A stretch of DNA of 64,000 nucleotides. Source: Nymphaea colorata (Eukaryota; Streptophyta; Magnoliopsida; Nymphaeales; Nymphaeaceae). The notes below the pieces were generated by a model. It was not told the origin of the DNA. It did no database searches and saw only the letters and a program-made list of their open reading frames with translations. The translations under genes and the position numbers were made by a program. Location: positions 11,535,427-11,599,426 of the forward strand of contig NC_045147.1 in the NCBI RefSeq assembly GCF_008831285.2, given 5' to 3'. Below, in pieces: positions 12,608-26,600 of the stretch; position 1 is the stretch's first letter, and every line of letters begins with the position of its first letter.

Positions 12608-13083
12608 GCTAGGGCTGCACAATAAGTTGAGCCAACTCGAGTTCGTCTCTTACCTATACGTAAAAACTCGAGTTCGTCTCCTACCTATACGTAAAAACTT
12701 GAGCTCGAGTTCGTTTATCGAGCTTGAGTTTAAATTTTATGTTTGAAATGTTAAACAAGTCTAGTTCGAGTTGTAAGAACTCGACTTGTTTAAACTCAGT
12801 TTGACTCCACTACTTAACTGTATCATGAATGAGATATTTATGTTGTTAAGTTGTCTTTTAGGGATGATTGGATGCAGAATATGCATAATTTTTTCTTTGG
12901 AATTTCTGTTAGATCATTCATAATTGAATTAGTTAAAGTAGTTAACAAGTTAAATAAAACGGGACATGTTAAATTAACAAAAACAAGTTAAGCGAGTCAA
13001 GCTCAAACTTGATGTTGTATAGTTGAGTCGAGATCATACCGGAGCTCGATCAAGTTCGAGCTTGACACAGCTCTTGTCTAGTC
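12608..13083. mobile_element. Second GCTG-ended inverted-repeat (MITE-like) element
   Basis: The left end reads AGGGCTGCACAATAAGTTGA. The right end on the other strand reads AGAGCTGTGTCAAGCTCGAA. The ends resemble those of the 11065-11404 element, and the TCGAG-rich interior is similar. It includes a 31-bp tandem duplication at 12635-12696 (unit containing CGTCTCTTACCTATACGTAA, one mismatch between copies). It is non-coding and more diverged than the first copy. Confidence 0.4.
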
Positions 13084-14299
13084 CTACTTCAAACCCAACC
13101 ACAAGTGCACGCCAATGAAACATCCGCTAGCAGTTATAATTCCCTTTTTTTTTCCAAAAAGACACTTGAAGCTACTTATTTTCTGGTCAACAGAACATAA
13201 ACACATTAAGAATGGCTAGTGAAAGGCTTGTTATTTGTTATTATGAGCTTGCCTTGGCCCATTGAAGCAGTGGCGGAACTAGAACTTTGGGTTGAGGGGC
13301 AGTAGTTAAAAGAACCTTAAACCCTTAGGGCACAAACTTATATAAATGAGTAAATAGTTGAGAGCACTGATATGCAAATAAGAAAATTTTATGAGATTGT
13401 GCGGGCAATTGCCTACACATGCCCACATGTGGTTCTGCCGCAGATGTACTTGTTTTGACTGTTTTATGATGAGGGATACCCCAAATGTTAAACCTTTAAT
13501 GGGTTTGCCACCAAGTGAATTTAGATGAATACACAATCACACATGCAGTTAATTGGAATCTATACAATTCAAGCTTGTAATGGGCAAGGTGTCCATTCTT
13601 CTGTCCAACATTTTCTGGTATTTGATAATGGTGTAATGTCACATGAAACTAACCTCTTTCTCTCTCTTCTTACCCTTCTTTGTTCTGCCACCACTTTCCC
13701 CAAAAAAATTGTTGTTGTAAGTTAGTGCTCAATCTTTTTTTGTTTTTTAAATTTTTGGGTGGTTGGGGTTTTCCATTGCTTCAAAGAAGGCTGAAGCCGC
13801 CACCTAACCCTTTATGTCCAAAGGATTTAGGGTTTGCTTTCGGTGCATTGGGTGCTGCCCCCGCTGTGCTTCAGCTTGCATGTTAGTAGTCATCTCTTGC
13901 ATCACAGAAGGTTGGTGCCACGGGGATTGGCAGAACAACACTTTCACATGGATCTTTCTATCATTCTTAAAATTATTTTCTGATTTCTAATATTCCATAT
14001 AGGCCAAATCACTTAAGAAAATACAACTTTCCAACATCTAATTAACCCAACATACACTTACATTTAAATTTCCTGGAGATAAACCTCCAACAATTCCCAA
14101 CAAGTTTATAACTGAAGAATAGGTGTTTAACAGGCTCCTCTTTCATATGGCAAATGAAACACCATGTTGGCCAAACAAACACTTTACTTTTTCAATGGAT
14201 TTGATGTGGCAAGCATTTTTCGAGTAGGTACAAGTGGCAGAGCTATGATTTTTTGGCTAAGGGGTACTGCAGTCACTAGCCCAAGTTTGATGTGGGCAA
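13084..14299. other. Intergenic DNA with repeat fragments
   Basis: No gene seen. Fragments resembling a GTGGCGGAACTAGAA-type repeat terminus occur at about 13268 and 14233, related in wording to the dispersed repeat annotated at 14300. Short frames here are not convincing. Confidence 0.35.
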
Positions 14300-14511
<212 letters not shown>

Positions 14512-15021
14512 AAGGCTCAAGCAGGCCCTATCTCACATAACATGTAAGCAATGTAATTTTGAATTTTTTCTATCTGGTGTAGTTCACTTCTTACACGAAC
14601 TCTCATATATCTCCGCCGCTGGCCTACCCACACGAACCAGCATGCATGTGGATGATAGTCATTGTGTCACACCCATTTCCACTTCTTTGTCGCTTTATTA
14701 AACGCTATAGATCTTTGCAAACTGATGAATGAATCCTCTGGTATGGTCTATATTCTACCATAAGACAGTAAGGACCTTCGGTACCCAAACATGAAAATTT
14801 CAGTACTCCACAACAAAAAAAGGATATTTTTGAGCCAATGGTATAAAATAATATCTAAATATAGCATGAGTTGATAAAAAAAAAATGTTCATGGGCAGCT
14901 AAATATATAGTTAACAACAAACTCTACTTAAGTCTATGAGACATGACTCATTCTTGTTGAGCTGCCCCCATATAAGTATAACTGACCTAGTCTACCCAAA
15001 GAGAGCCAAGGTAGCGCCCGC

Positions 15022-15185
15022 ATGGGGCCTGACCCTACCTCAAATTTAAAAAAAAAAAAAAATCTATATGTAAATTTTAAAAAAATTTATTTGCTTTATA
15101 TAAAAATTTTAAAAAATGATATTTTAAAATTTAGAAACTTTAATTCAGTTCTTCCAAAAAAAAATTCTACCTTTGTCCTTAGTCC
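15022..15185 (-). repeat. Dispersed repeat, copy 2 (reverse orientation)
   Basis: Read on the minus strand it contains AAAGGTAGAATTTTTTTTTG, AATTAAAGTTTCTAAATTTT and AAAATATCATTTTTTAAAAT, parallel to copy 1 (14300) and copy 3 (42828). The AT-rich composition makes exact ends uncertain. Confidence 0.45.
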
Positions 15186-18099
<2,914 letters not shown>

Positions 18100-19140
18100 G
18101 AAAGGCTCTAGAGCTAGTTTCCACCGTGGAGTTGCTGCTCAAACTCTAGGGATTTTGCCTAGGGAGTGAACCCAACGCATTGGCCGAACCTAAGTCTAAA
18201 ACAATCCAACAAGTTGCACACTTTCACCAAAAGATTTCGCATACTAACCTTAGAGTTCTTGGTTGTAGTCGCACACCACAATCACCCTCATTGCCTTGGA
18301 TGAGAATAGCCTTCCTTGCCTTGGATGAGAATAGCCTTCCTTTAGACGAATCTGGCCTCTAACATTCACTTGTGTTTGATGAAGGCTGCACCTAGATTGC
18401 CTTGAGATGAATTGGGAAAAACGAGGGCTGATGAAGTCGCAATACACCGGAGCACACATTGATCTTCTAGCCACCAATCCGTTGGTCGAGTGGATGAGGA
18501 AAAGAACAAGAAACAAAGGAGAGAAAGAAGAATGACCACCGGTTGTAGAGAAGCTTGCGCGAGGAAGAAGACCAGCCAAGGCCGGTACTTGAGAAGGGTG
18601 AAGGAGAGAGAGTGTGCACGAGAGGGAGAGAGAGACGTGAAGAGAGGGAGAAAAAATTGACAAATGAATTGAATTCTTCTTGATTGCATACGAAATCAAC
18701 TAATTACAAAGTATTTATAGCCTTGGATCTACACGATCCTTAAACAATTGAACCGATCCACAAATCAATCAAATTGCAAAAGCAAATATGCACATAAACA
18801 AAAGTGCATAATCAAATAGTGCACAATCCAAATCAACCACCCCTACCCATGTGAATTGGGCATTGGTTCGGTCTACTAACCTACTTATGTTCAACCTAGA
18901 CCGGCCCTATGTGCTTGGGTCTAGACTCAACACTTAGGTGGACTTGATCTAAACCGAGGTTAGTCCATCGCCTTGGTCTTTGCTTGAAGAAGCCTTGCCC
19001 AAGTGTTAGTGATCCAATCCACTTCCTTGTCTTAGAGTGTTGCAATTCCACTCACACCTCCCTCTGCTTCAACTCACCTTGTTTAACCTGATCTCGCCTT
19101 TGTCTGCACCACCCTCTTGACCCGAACTTAGGTATTCAAA
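18100..19140 (-). mobile_element. Possible LTR-like retrotransposon fragment (or orphan promoter)
   Basis: On the minus strand a TATAAATA box (18712-18719) is followed by an AT-rich stretch ending in an AATCAAGAAGAATTCAATTC-type segment and then a long CT-rich leader (18500-18660). This arrangement resembles the U3-R-U5 of plant Copia-type LTRs. A perfect 25-bp tandem duplication sits at 18291-18340. No primer-binding site, polypurine tract, second LTR or gag/pol frame was found. It could equally be an ordinary promoter. Boundaries are approximate. Confidence 0.25.
18291..18340. repeat. 25-bp perfect tandem duplication
   Basis: The 25-bp unit (beginning TTGCCTTGGATGAGAATAGC) occurs twice head to tail without mismatch, at 18291-18315 and 18316-18340. 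It is non-coding and evidently recent. Confidence 0.9.
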
Positions 19141-19406
19141 ATCATGGTTCGCACTGAATTGCTTCAAGGTGGGCTGTTGCCTCCCTCTATGACTGCTCTC
19201 GGCCTCATCCTCGACTGGCCTCTGCATGGTTACGGGCTGGACCGTATCAATTCCTTTTGTATGGAACCTAAAACAGATGGTCCAGGTCGCAGCTACCCTT
19301 TGCCCCGGCCCATCGCTGAGGCCGGAGTTGTGACATCAAGTGCCATCCAGACAGGACGACATCCGATCAGCCCGCAAAGAGCTCGCCGCCGCTTCCACCA
19401 TCGGCC

Positions 19407-21089
19407 ATGGCGTTGCAGCTGGCCGCCTTTACCATCTCCGCTCCTCCTCGCCCCTTAAACTTTCCCATCCTTCCCTTCCACTGCGCTGCTTCAAGTCGTC
19501 GACTTTCGGCTGGTCTGCCTCCGCTCCGGATCAAACAACGCCGCCGGATTCTCGCCGAAATCCCTTCATCGGAAAACCGTTTCCAACTCTTGCGATGCTT
19601 GGAGGCGGCAATGCTCGCGCTCGCCTTCTCCGCTGTTGTCTCTGGTAACGCCTCGGCGTCAGGATTGCCCCTCCTGGATTCGTCGGTACTCTCCCGGGAG
19701 CCCTCGAACGCGCTTTCCCTTCCCACTTGGGCCATTCACATCTCGAGTGTCGCAGAGTGGTGAATCTCAAGCCTTTCTCCCTCTTCTCCATTTGGGGAGT
19801 CTCAATTGCTCCCTTTTCCTGTGCATAATTTGTTCCCCTCGGAGTAGGATAAGTTGGTATATTGCATCCTCTCCCCTCGACGCAATGCACCAATTTATCC
19901 TGCTTTTGGTCGATAAATTGGTGGTTGGACAAGATACCGACCAATAGATTTCGTATTCTAACCATGTCGGCACTGATGGTGCCAGGGTTGCGGCCATGGC
20001 TCTAGTTTGGGAGTATGGAGAGAAATCGGGATTTGAATCTTGGAAAGGGCTTTCTTGGGGCATGGTGAGTGAATCTTGGTTCTGCTGAATCTGATGTTTT
20101 AACTTCTATCTCATTCTTGTTACTTGTTTCTTTGTTCATTCAAATGGATTGACGAAGAGCGGAAAGGAACACCATTATTAGCAGATTTCTCAGTTTACTA
20201 ATATGGTGCAAAGTATGTGCATTTAGGAGCTTGGTTATCCTAGAGTCTGCATATATGATTCTTCTCCCGCTAGTTCGATGAATATTCATAGGTTATCTAA
20301 AATGAGTTTGCGAAGCATGGTGTGAATTGGAACTTGGACTTCCTAATTAATGCTGCTGCAGATATGTTTCAGTGTGTTGCCTTCTTGTCTAGAAGTTGGT
20401 TGGTGACGATCTAAACTTTAACATGACGAATTGCAGGTTCCTCTTCTTGGTGGAGCATTGTGCGCGTGCACCTGGCATTTCTTTTATAATTCTGAGTCGC
20501 TCGATGTAAGTTGTAATACGTCCTTCACTACGCCCGGAGTTCTGTTTCCATTCTGCTCCATAAAAAAATTTGCGTCAGGACCTTCTATAGAAAACTGCCA
20601 TTCTCAAATTTTTTTAGATTAACCCTTGAGGGCACAACAAGAAAGTACCAGATTTTTTCCCTGTAGTGGTATATAGGTGGTTTCCATGATGATCTTTGTA
20701 GATTAACTGCGTTTGATTGAACCTTATGAAAAGGCCTGAGCATAATTTCCATCTTGAATCTGCGTAGCTCACGCGCAATACATGCCAAGTGGATTGCATC
20801 CACATGCCATTATTACTTCACTGAATCAAAGGCATACAGACTAGGCAACATCTACTGTATAATGCATACTCGGAAGAATATTCTTTCAAGCTTTAGCAGA
20901 AACTAGTTGAAATGAAAGTTGAAAGCAGAAGTTATATTGTCTTACCTCGTGGTCAAACAATATGTTATCCTCAAGCTGGAAATGTTTTTTGTCTAGGTAC
21001 TTGTGGCTCTACAAGCAGCATTGACAGTTCTTGGTAACTTTACAATGTGCATAGCGGCATTTCGTATCTACAGGTCCACTCGAGGATGA
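19407..21089 (+). CDS. YCF49-like (DUF2499) plastid membrane protein, 197 aa
   Basis: Four exons: 19407-19759, 19986-20064, 20437-20505, 20997-21089, all GT-AG with phases 2, 0 and 0. The start is the first ATG of the frame and gives MALQLAAFTISAPP, followed by a Ser/Arg-rich stretch (to about residue 50) typical of a chloroplast transit peptide. The mature part has the family motifs NALSLPTWAIHISSVAEW (about 101-118), VWEYGEKSGFESWKGLSWGM (125-144), PLLGGALCACTWHFFYNSES (146-165) and a hydrophobic segment ending CIAAFRIYR. This is the conserved DUF2499 domain shared with cyanobacterial Ycf49. Its biochemical role is not established. The aromatic-rich hydrophobic segments suggest an integral membrane protein of the plastid. 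It lies between ZPR and the FHA gene, on the opposite strand to both. Confidence 0.92.
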
Positions 21090-23087
21090 CTGAGGCCCCA
21101 TTATTTTCCTCCAATGGGTCATCTTCATCCCCCATGTAGCTGCAAAAACTGTATCGCAGCAAAGGTTACCTCACGACCGAAGTTGTTGACAGGCCAGTGC
21201 ATTACTTGGGAAATGATTCAGCAGTTAGCATGGAGTCCGGTGCCGATCGCCCCTCCTATGTGCATCGGTTTTCTGTCTTTAGTGACCAATACTGATCATT
21301 CGTGTAAAAACATGAAATGGAATGTACCATATACAGTTTCCTTTTACTCGTTCTTTAGATTTTCACTAGGATGACAGCTTAGCAGATCATGCAATTGGAA
21401 AAAGAAGAAAGAAGGAAAATCCTTCATGATGTGCACTACATCAATTATATTAATGTTTTCTCTTTGTTCCTGTCCTCATCCTGAGAAATGACGCGATGGG
21501 TTGTCCAATATTAGCTTTTCCCAGTTTGTTTTTGAGTTATTTCTACAGTAATTTTCTGAATCTTCCCATATTCAAGATTGTACCTTTTCAGAAAATTCCA
21601 ACAACTTAGCTTTTCGAGCATGTTAAACAGGCTCGGTGACTTCTGGTGTTCAAAGCCCTATCAACTGAGAATGTTGGAGGAGTTTGTGCAGCCTTGATGA
21701 TGCATCACCTTTGCCTACTTAGCGACGGCCAAAAACTCGCATATTCGGCTTGGCATCATTCTTGTGATGCCTTGGCTCATAACTGACCTGAGTGTCTGGG
21801 CAGAAGGATCTTAACTCGCTCCGAACCAAGGCACTTAATAATGTAGGCTAAAAATGTAAAAATTTCTCTGGGATTTTTTTATATAAGACTATTTTCAGGT
21901 CCTTTTGAGTGTTACAGCTCTAGCATTAATTGCATATATATATATCTATCATGGCCAGTACTACCTGAGTGTGTGAAAGTTGGACGCATCAATCCATCGT
22001 TAAACAAGTTGTGATTAAAATTGGTTACAGTCTAGTTGAATATGGACCACGAAAGCACCTTTAGAAGCAATGGTTTTTGTGAAAGTAATAAGATAAAGTT
22101 ATGCATTTGTTTCTTTTTGAAAAATGATGGCTTGTGGTATACATGTCTGACTTTGTAAAGCCTGTCTACAAAAAGAAAATCAAAATATAATTATTTATGA
22201 GTTATGACCCATCTGAATGACATTAACAGGTTCCAAAAATCAGGATTTTGCATCAAAATAACTACTTTTTAAGACCAACTGTGATGGTACAACCAAATTA
22301 CAGCGCAGAATGGAACAGATGGTGATTTTCTTTGTAATTGTTCTTAAGTTCTTAATGTAACTGATCTTAAACATTGTACTACGCACACAATGTGTGCATG
22401 CAATTTACTTCTCTGTTTAATCACACGACCTACAGACCGAAACTGGCTTACAAAATAAGATTATGTAGCGGTTTCTGATAGGCTTTCCTACACCCTGCAT
22501 AGGCAAGCCATAACTGGAGTCCTGCACCTGAACCAGCAACCCTTGTTTAGCAGCTCTGCTTCAAACGCTTATAAGAATTCAACCACCGAAACTACTAAGT
22601 AGGTGAAGATGGGAGTAAAAAATTGAAAATGGATCAACGTCTGGGACAAAGCTCTATACAAGTAGGCAACCTAATGAGACGCAATTCCGGCTTTTTCAGA
22701 AAGCCAGTGCTGCGTTTCTTAGCCATTTAATTCAAAATGACACAGTTATCTTCTCTCTCTCACACACACATATACAGAGGCCTTTTCATATTACATTAAT
22801 AGATTTTCTTTATTAACTTTCCCGCAAAACGCCACCCTGTTACTGGTGTTTGGTATCTTCAACGAAGACCAGCTCTTTACGAAAGCCGAACCGGCCCCCT
22901 TTTTATTCGATATGGGGGCGAATTCGAATGTTCCGAGATCAGCCAATTTACCATTGAACCATGTGAATCAGGCGTGACTCGAATGACCAAAGATCATCAC
23001 TGTTTTTGCCTCTTACAAAATAAAAATAAGAACCATGATAACCAGAGACGCCGACATGAAACCACAGGTGCAGGATTACAAATTTAC
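21090..23087. other. 3' flank of the DUF2499 gene and intergenic DNA
   Basis: No certain gene. On the minus strand about 22410-22560 there is a stretch open in one frame (GLLVQVQDSSYGLPMQGVGK and onward) that could be a downstream exon of the possible gene starting at 23214, but no joining splice sites were confirmed. On the minus strand near 22890-22975 there are A-box-like (TGGTTCAATGG) and B-box-like (ATTCGAATTCG) words 21 nt apart, possibly a SINE or tRNA-like relic. Confidence 0.35.
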
Positions 23088-23214
23088 CAGGATCTCTGAT
23101 GGTAAGCAAGACCAGAACAGGTGCACAATCTCTAACAGCGTCCACTCCCGCAGAATCATCCTCACCTCCCAGCACGACGGCCTCGCCAAGGGTGGCAATC
23201 ATCCTTAACCTCAT
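23088..23214 (-). CDS. Possible first exon of an unidentified gene
   Basis: From the ATG at 23214 a frame reads MRLRMIATLGEAVVLGGEDD and on to LTIRDP, then meets a good donor (CCTG|GTAAAT) after 42 codons plus one base. A TC-rich leader precedes it, and a TATA-like ATATAG lies at about 23333. The composition resembles coding sequence. However, I recognise no family and could not place later exons with confidence. It may be a real small gene or a chance frame. Confidence 0.25.
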
Positions 23215-23632
23215 TGACGACACCTGCACAGGTCTCTCTCTCTCTCCCGCCCCCCAACCCTGTCCGAACAAAGAAGCGGGGGAGAGAGGGAGGAAGAAGT
23301 TCTCAATGGGGTAGGGGGCGGGTTTGCTCTCTCTATATGTGAAATCCAGCAACCGACCGAAAGGCACTCAATTGGGGAGTGTTTAATTTCACTAAAAACC
23401 TAAAGAGTCAGCCATTCAACCATAATTATTTTTTATATTTCGTTGTTTATTCTTACATTTTCTAACTTTATGATTTTTAATTTAATTTATTTTTAAATTT
23501 TTAGCCAATTTGATTTACAAATGATTCTGATTACATTTTGATTCACCGAGTCACTAAATCAATAGGCTTTCCAATTCCATTCAGAAACCCGTTTTGATAA
23601 CATTGGACATCGGCGATTAGCCACTTAGGCCA

Positions 23633-26600
23633 TCAAGCACTTTCACCAGAGCCTTCATCTGTTCCATCACTGCTGCTGTGGCTGTAATCCTGCGTATCCT
23701 CATCTGATGATCGACTTTCATCCAATCTCTCGGTGTCCTGGAATTTCTTTCTAAAGTCAGGATCAATGATGTCAATCATTGCACTTAATTGTCGCTGCTC
23801 TTGACTCATTTTAACAGCATTGTCCCTAACAGGGACATTCTGGCTACCTGCTGCAGGCAATTGAATCTCTGTATCCTCCTCCATCAGCCCAGTTGATGGC
23901 TTCACATCTTCCTTATTTTGCAGGAAATCATTAGTTGCCACTTGACTCGCACAAAGGTCCTGCTGAGGAGTTTTTTCTTTGCTGGCCAGGTTAGCGGCGG
24001 CAGCAGTAATACGTTCTGCACTGCAAGGAGACTCGTTCTCTCCATGGCAAGAAGGAGCAGTGCTTGCTGCCCAACTGCCAAGAGGCTCCGATGCCAATAA
24101 ATCAGCTGTTCCAATCATGCGCACATCATCCTTGCTACCTGCTTGAGTATCCTCCTCCATGGTTTCTGGAACCTCAAGATGCCCATGCCTTCCGGAGCCT
24201 CCACTTTCTCTTTCCTCGTGGTTAGCCTCTGCATCTAATGATTTTACAGAAGGTGACACGACATGCAAGGGAACAAATTGGTGTCGTCCTTCCAGTTCCT
24301 CATCAACCTCCATCGTCTCTCCTGCTACACAATCACTTTTATAAGAAGTATTTTGTGGAATGCCTAGGCCACAGGGAGAAGCTTGAGCCTCTGTTCCAGC
24401 CACCTGCTCAGTGCCAATTTGGTTATTTCTATCTGGTAGCGTATCAGCAAGATCAATATCAGAACCGAATCCTTGCTTTTCATGTGCTCTGCTGGTGCAT
24501 TCCTCATCTTGGGTTTCCTCTTCTTCACCACACTCATGGCTTCTGTGTCCACAGTAGTGTTTCTCTGTGCTGCTGCCATCACTAGCCATATTCTTCAAAC
24601 TCCTGACGTTTTTCCGAGTTGAGGCAGTGGAAGCTTCACCAGCAACATTTTTCAGACAACTTGCTTCTCTACTATTCTTCAACATTTCACGTGTGTTGGT
24701 ATGGTTATCAATACAGTTTTCTTCATCCTCCAATGTTCTTTGCATTGCTTTGATCTGTGCTTGCTGCTTAGCAAGAAGGGAAGAAATCTCTTCTGTTGTG
24801 GAATAAAATGCACGTAACTGTGTCTCCCTGGCCATTAACAGGTAAATAAAGCATTATGCAGAATTATCAGCCAAGGTGTTGATAACTTGAACAGGTCCTA
24901 CACACACTATAGATCATAGAAACAGTTGAACGTGGTGTTGCTAAATAAAAACCTTTAGCTATGCTCATAGATACCAAAGCCTCGTGTTTTGATCAAACTA
25001 ATTTAATGGGAAACTGGCTTTATTTCATCAAGTTCTTGATGTAGTAAAATCCATGGACTTGAAAGTACACTTAACCACAAGAAACGCCCAACTTATAAGT
25101 TGGACTGCACAAAACAATGTCTGTTGAAGCTGTCAAGAATGCATTAGGACACTAACTTTCATTACTTACTAACCGTGTATCTCAACTAGTATTCATTCAC
25201 AAAAACTTTTGACAGCAACCTTAGTGGATAAAAAATGAAAGCTGTCCAGAGTTCCCTTCGCTTTTCTGGAAAATCCATTAGTTCCACAAGGTCCTTGAAC
25301 CTCATCATATTATCCTGTTGGTTGCAGAAACTCTGTACAATGAAGGCTTAGTCAAAGTAAATTTGGGGATTAAGAAAGAACATCAAACATAAGTCTTGTC
25401 CTTTGATATTGCTTTATTGTTCACGTAACTCATGGTTTCACACTTATTTCAGATATTCACAGCCTTGCCTAGCTTTAATCTTTCTAAACACACCTGCAAA
25501 CACTGGTTACATACATAAACATGATAATCTCAAGTAACAAAAAATTTGCTTCTCCAATGGAAATGTAAATTAAAGAGATACTGTCCCATGTTGAAATGCA
25601 TGCAATTGGATTGATGACATAGAAAGTCAGCAGAAATACTGACCGAAGAATTATTCTTTCTCTAGCACCCTGAAACTTTTGTTTTTCAATAGAAAGATCC
25701 CGAATGGCAGCAGCCATTTCAAGCTCAAGGGCAGACAGCTTAGCCCATGCCTCTTCACGAGCTACCTGCTAACAGCATCACCAAAGGCTCTCAGCAAGGA
25801 TAGAACAGCAAAGAAATGCTCAAAATGTCCCAAACGCAAGTCATCACCTTGATCTATCACCAACAGAGAATGGAGGATGCAAATTGACAAAACTTGAACC
25901 CCACTTTTGGAAGACAGTATACAATATATACACATAAGTCTATTTAGGAACATGTAGGTAAAAAAAAACAAATTAAAATGACGATGTGCATCGAAAGAGC
26001 ATTCATCCATCTCCTAAACATTGAACAAAATGCTGCAAACCCCCATCTCTCTGGGCGTGTTCTAATGAGCAAGTCATCACCTTGATCCATTCAAGAAAAA
26101 ATTGGACACGCAAAAAACAAAACTCGAACCTATTTTTGGAGTACAGAATACCAATCTATTATATATACACATAAATCTGTAAGGAAGATTTTGCAAAAAA
26201 ATAGGGAAAAAGTTATAAATCACAAGATGCATCCAAAGAGCATTTTTCCCATCTCCCAAGTCTTAACAAAAGGTTGTACGCACCACCTGTATAGCAACTA
26301 CATCCATTCATTAAGCTTGGAGATAAAAAGTGAACTACATCTATTACTTAAGCTTGGAGATAACAGACGAACAGTTTCATAGAAAATGAAAATCCTTAGA
26401 CAGCACATAAATGTCCACAAACAGCAAAAAGATGTGTATCCAATTCGCCTGTCAAAGTAAAATGCAGATACAAGAGGTCAACATTTTTCAAAGAACAGCA
26501 TCCCTACCTTTTCCTTCTCAACCTCGTGCCTCAATCTTATTACTTCTGCCTCCATATTTTCTGTTTTCTGTAGCACAGACATCCAGAACAAAAAAGTAGT

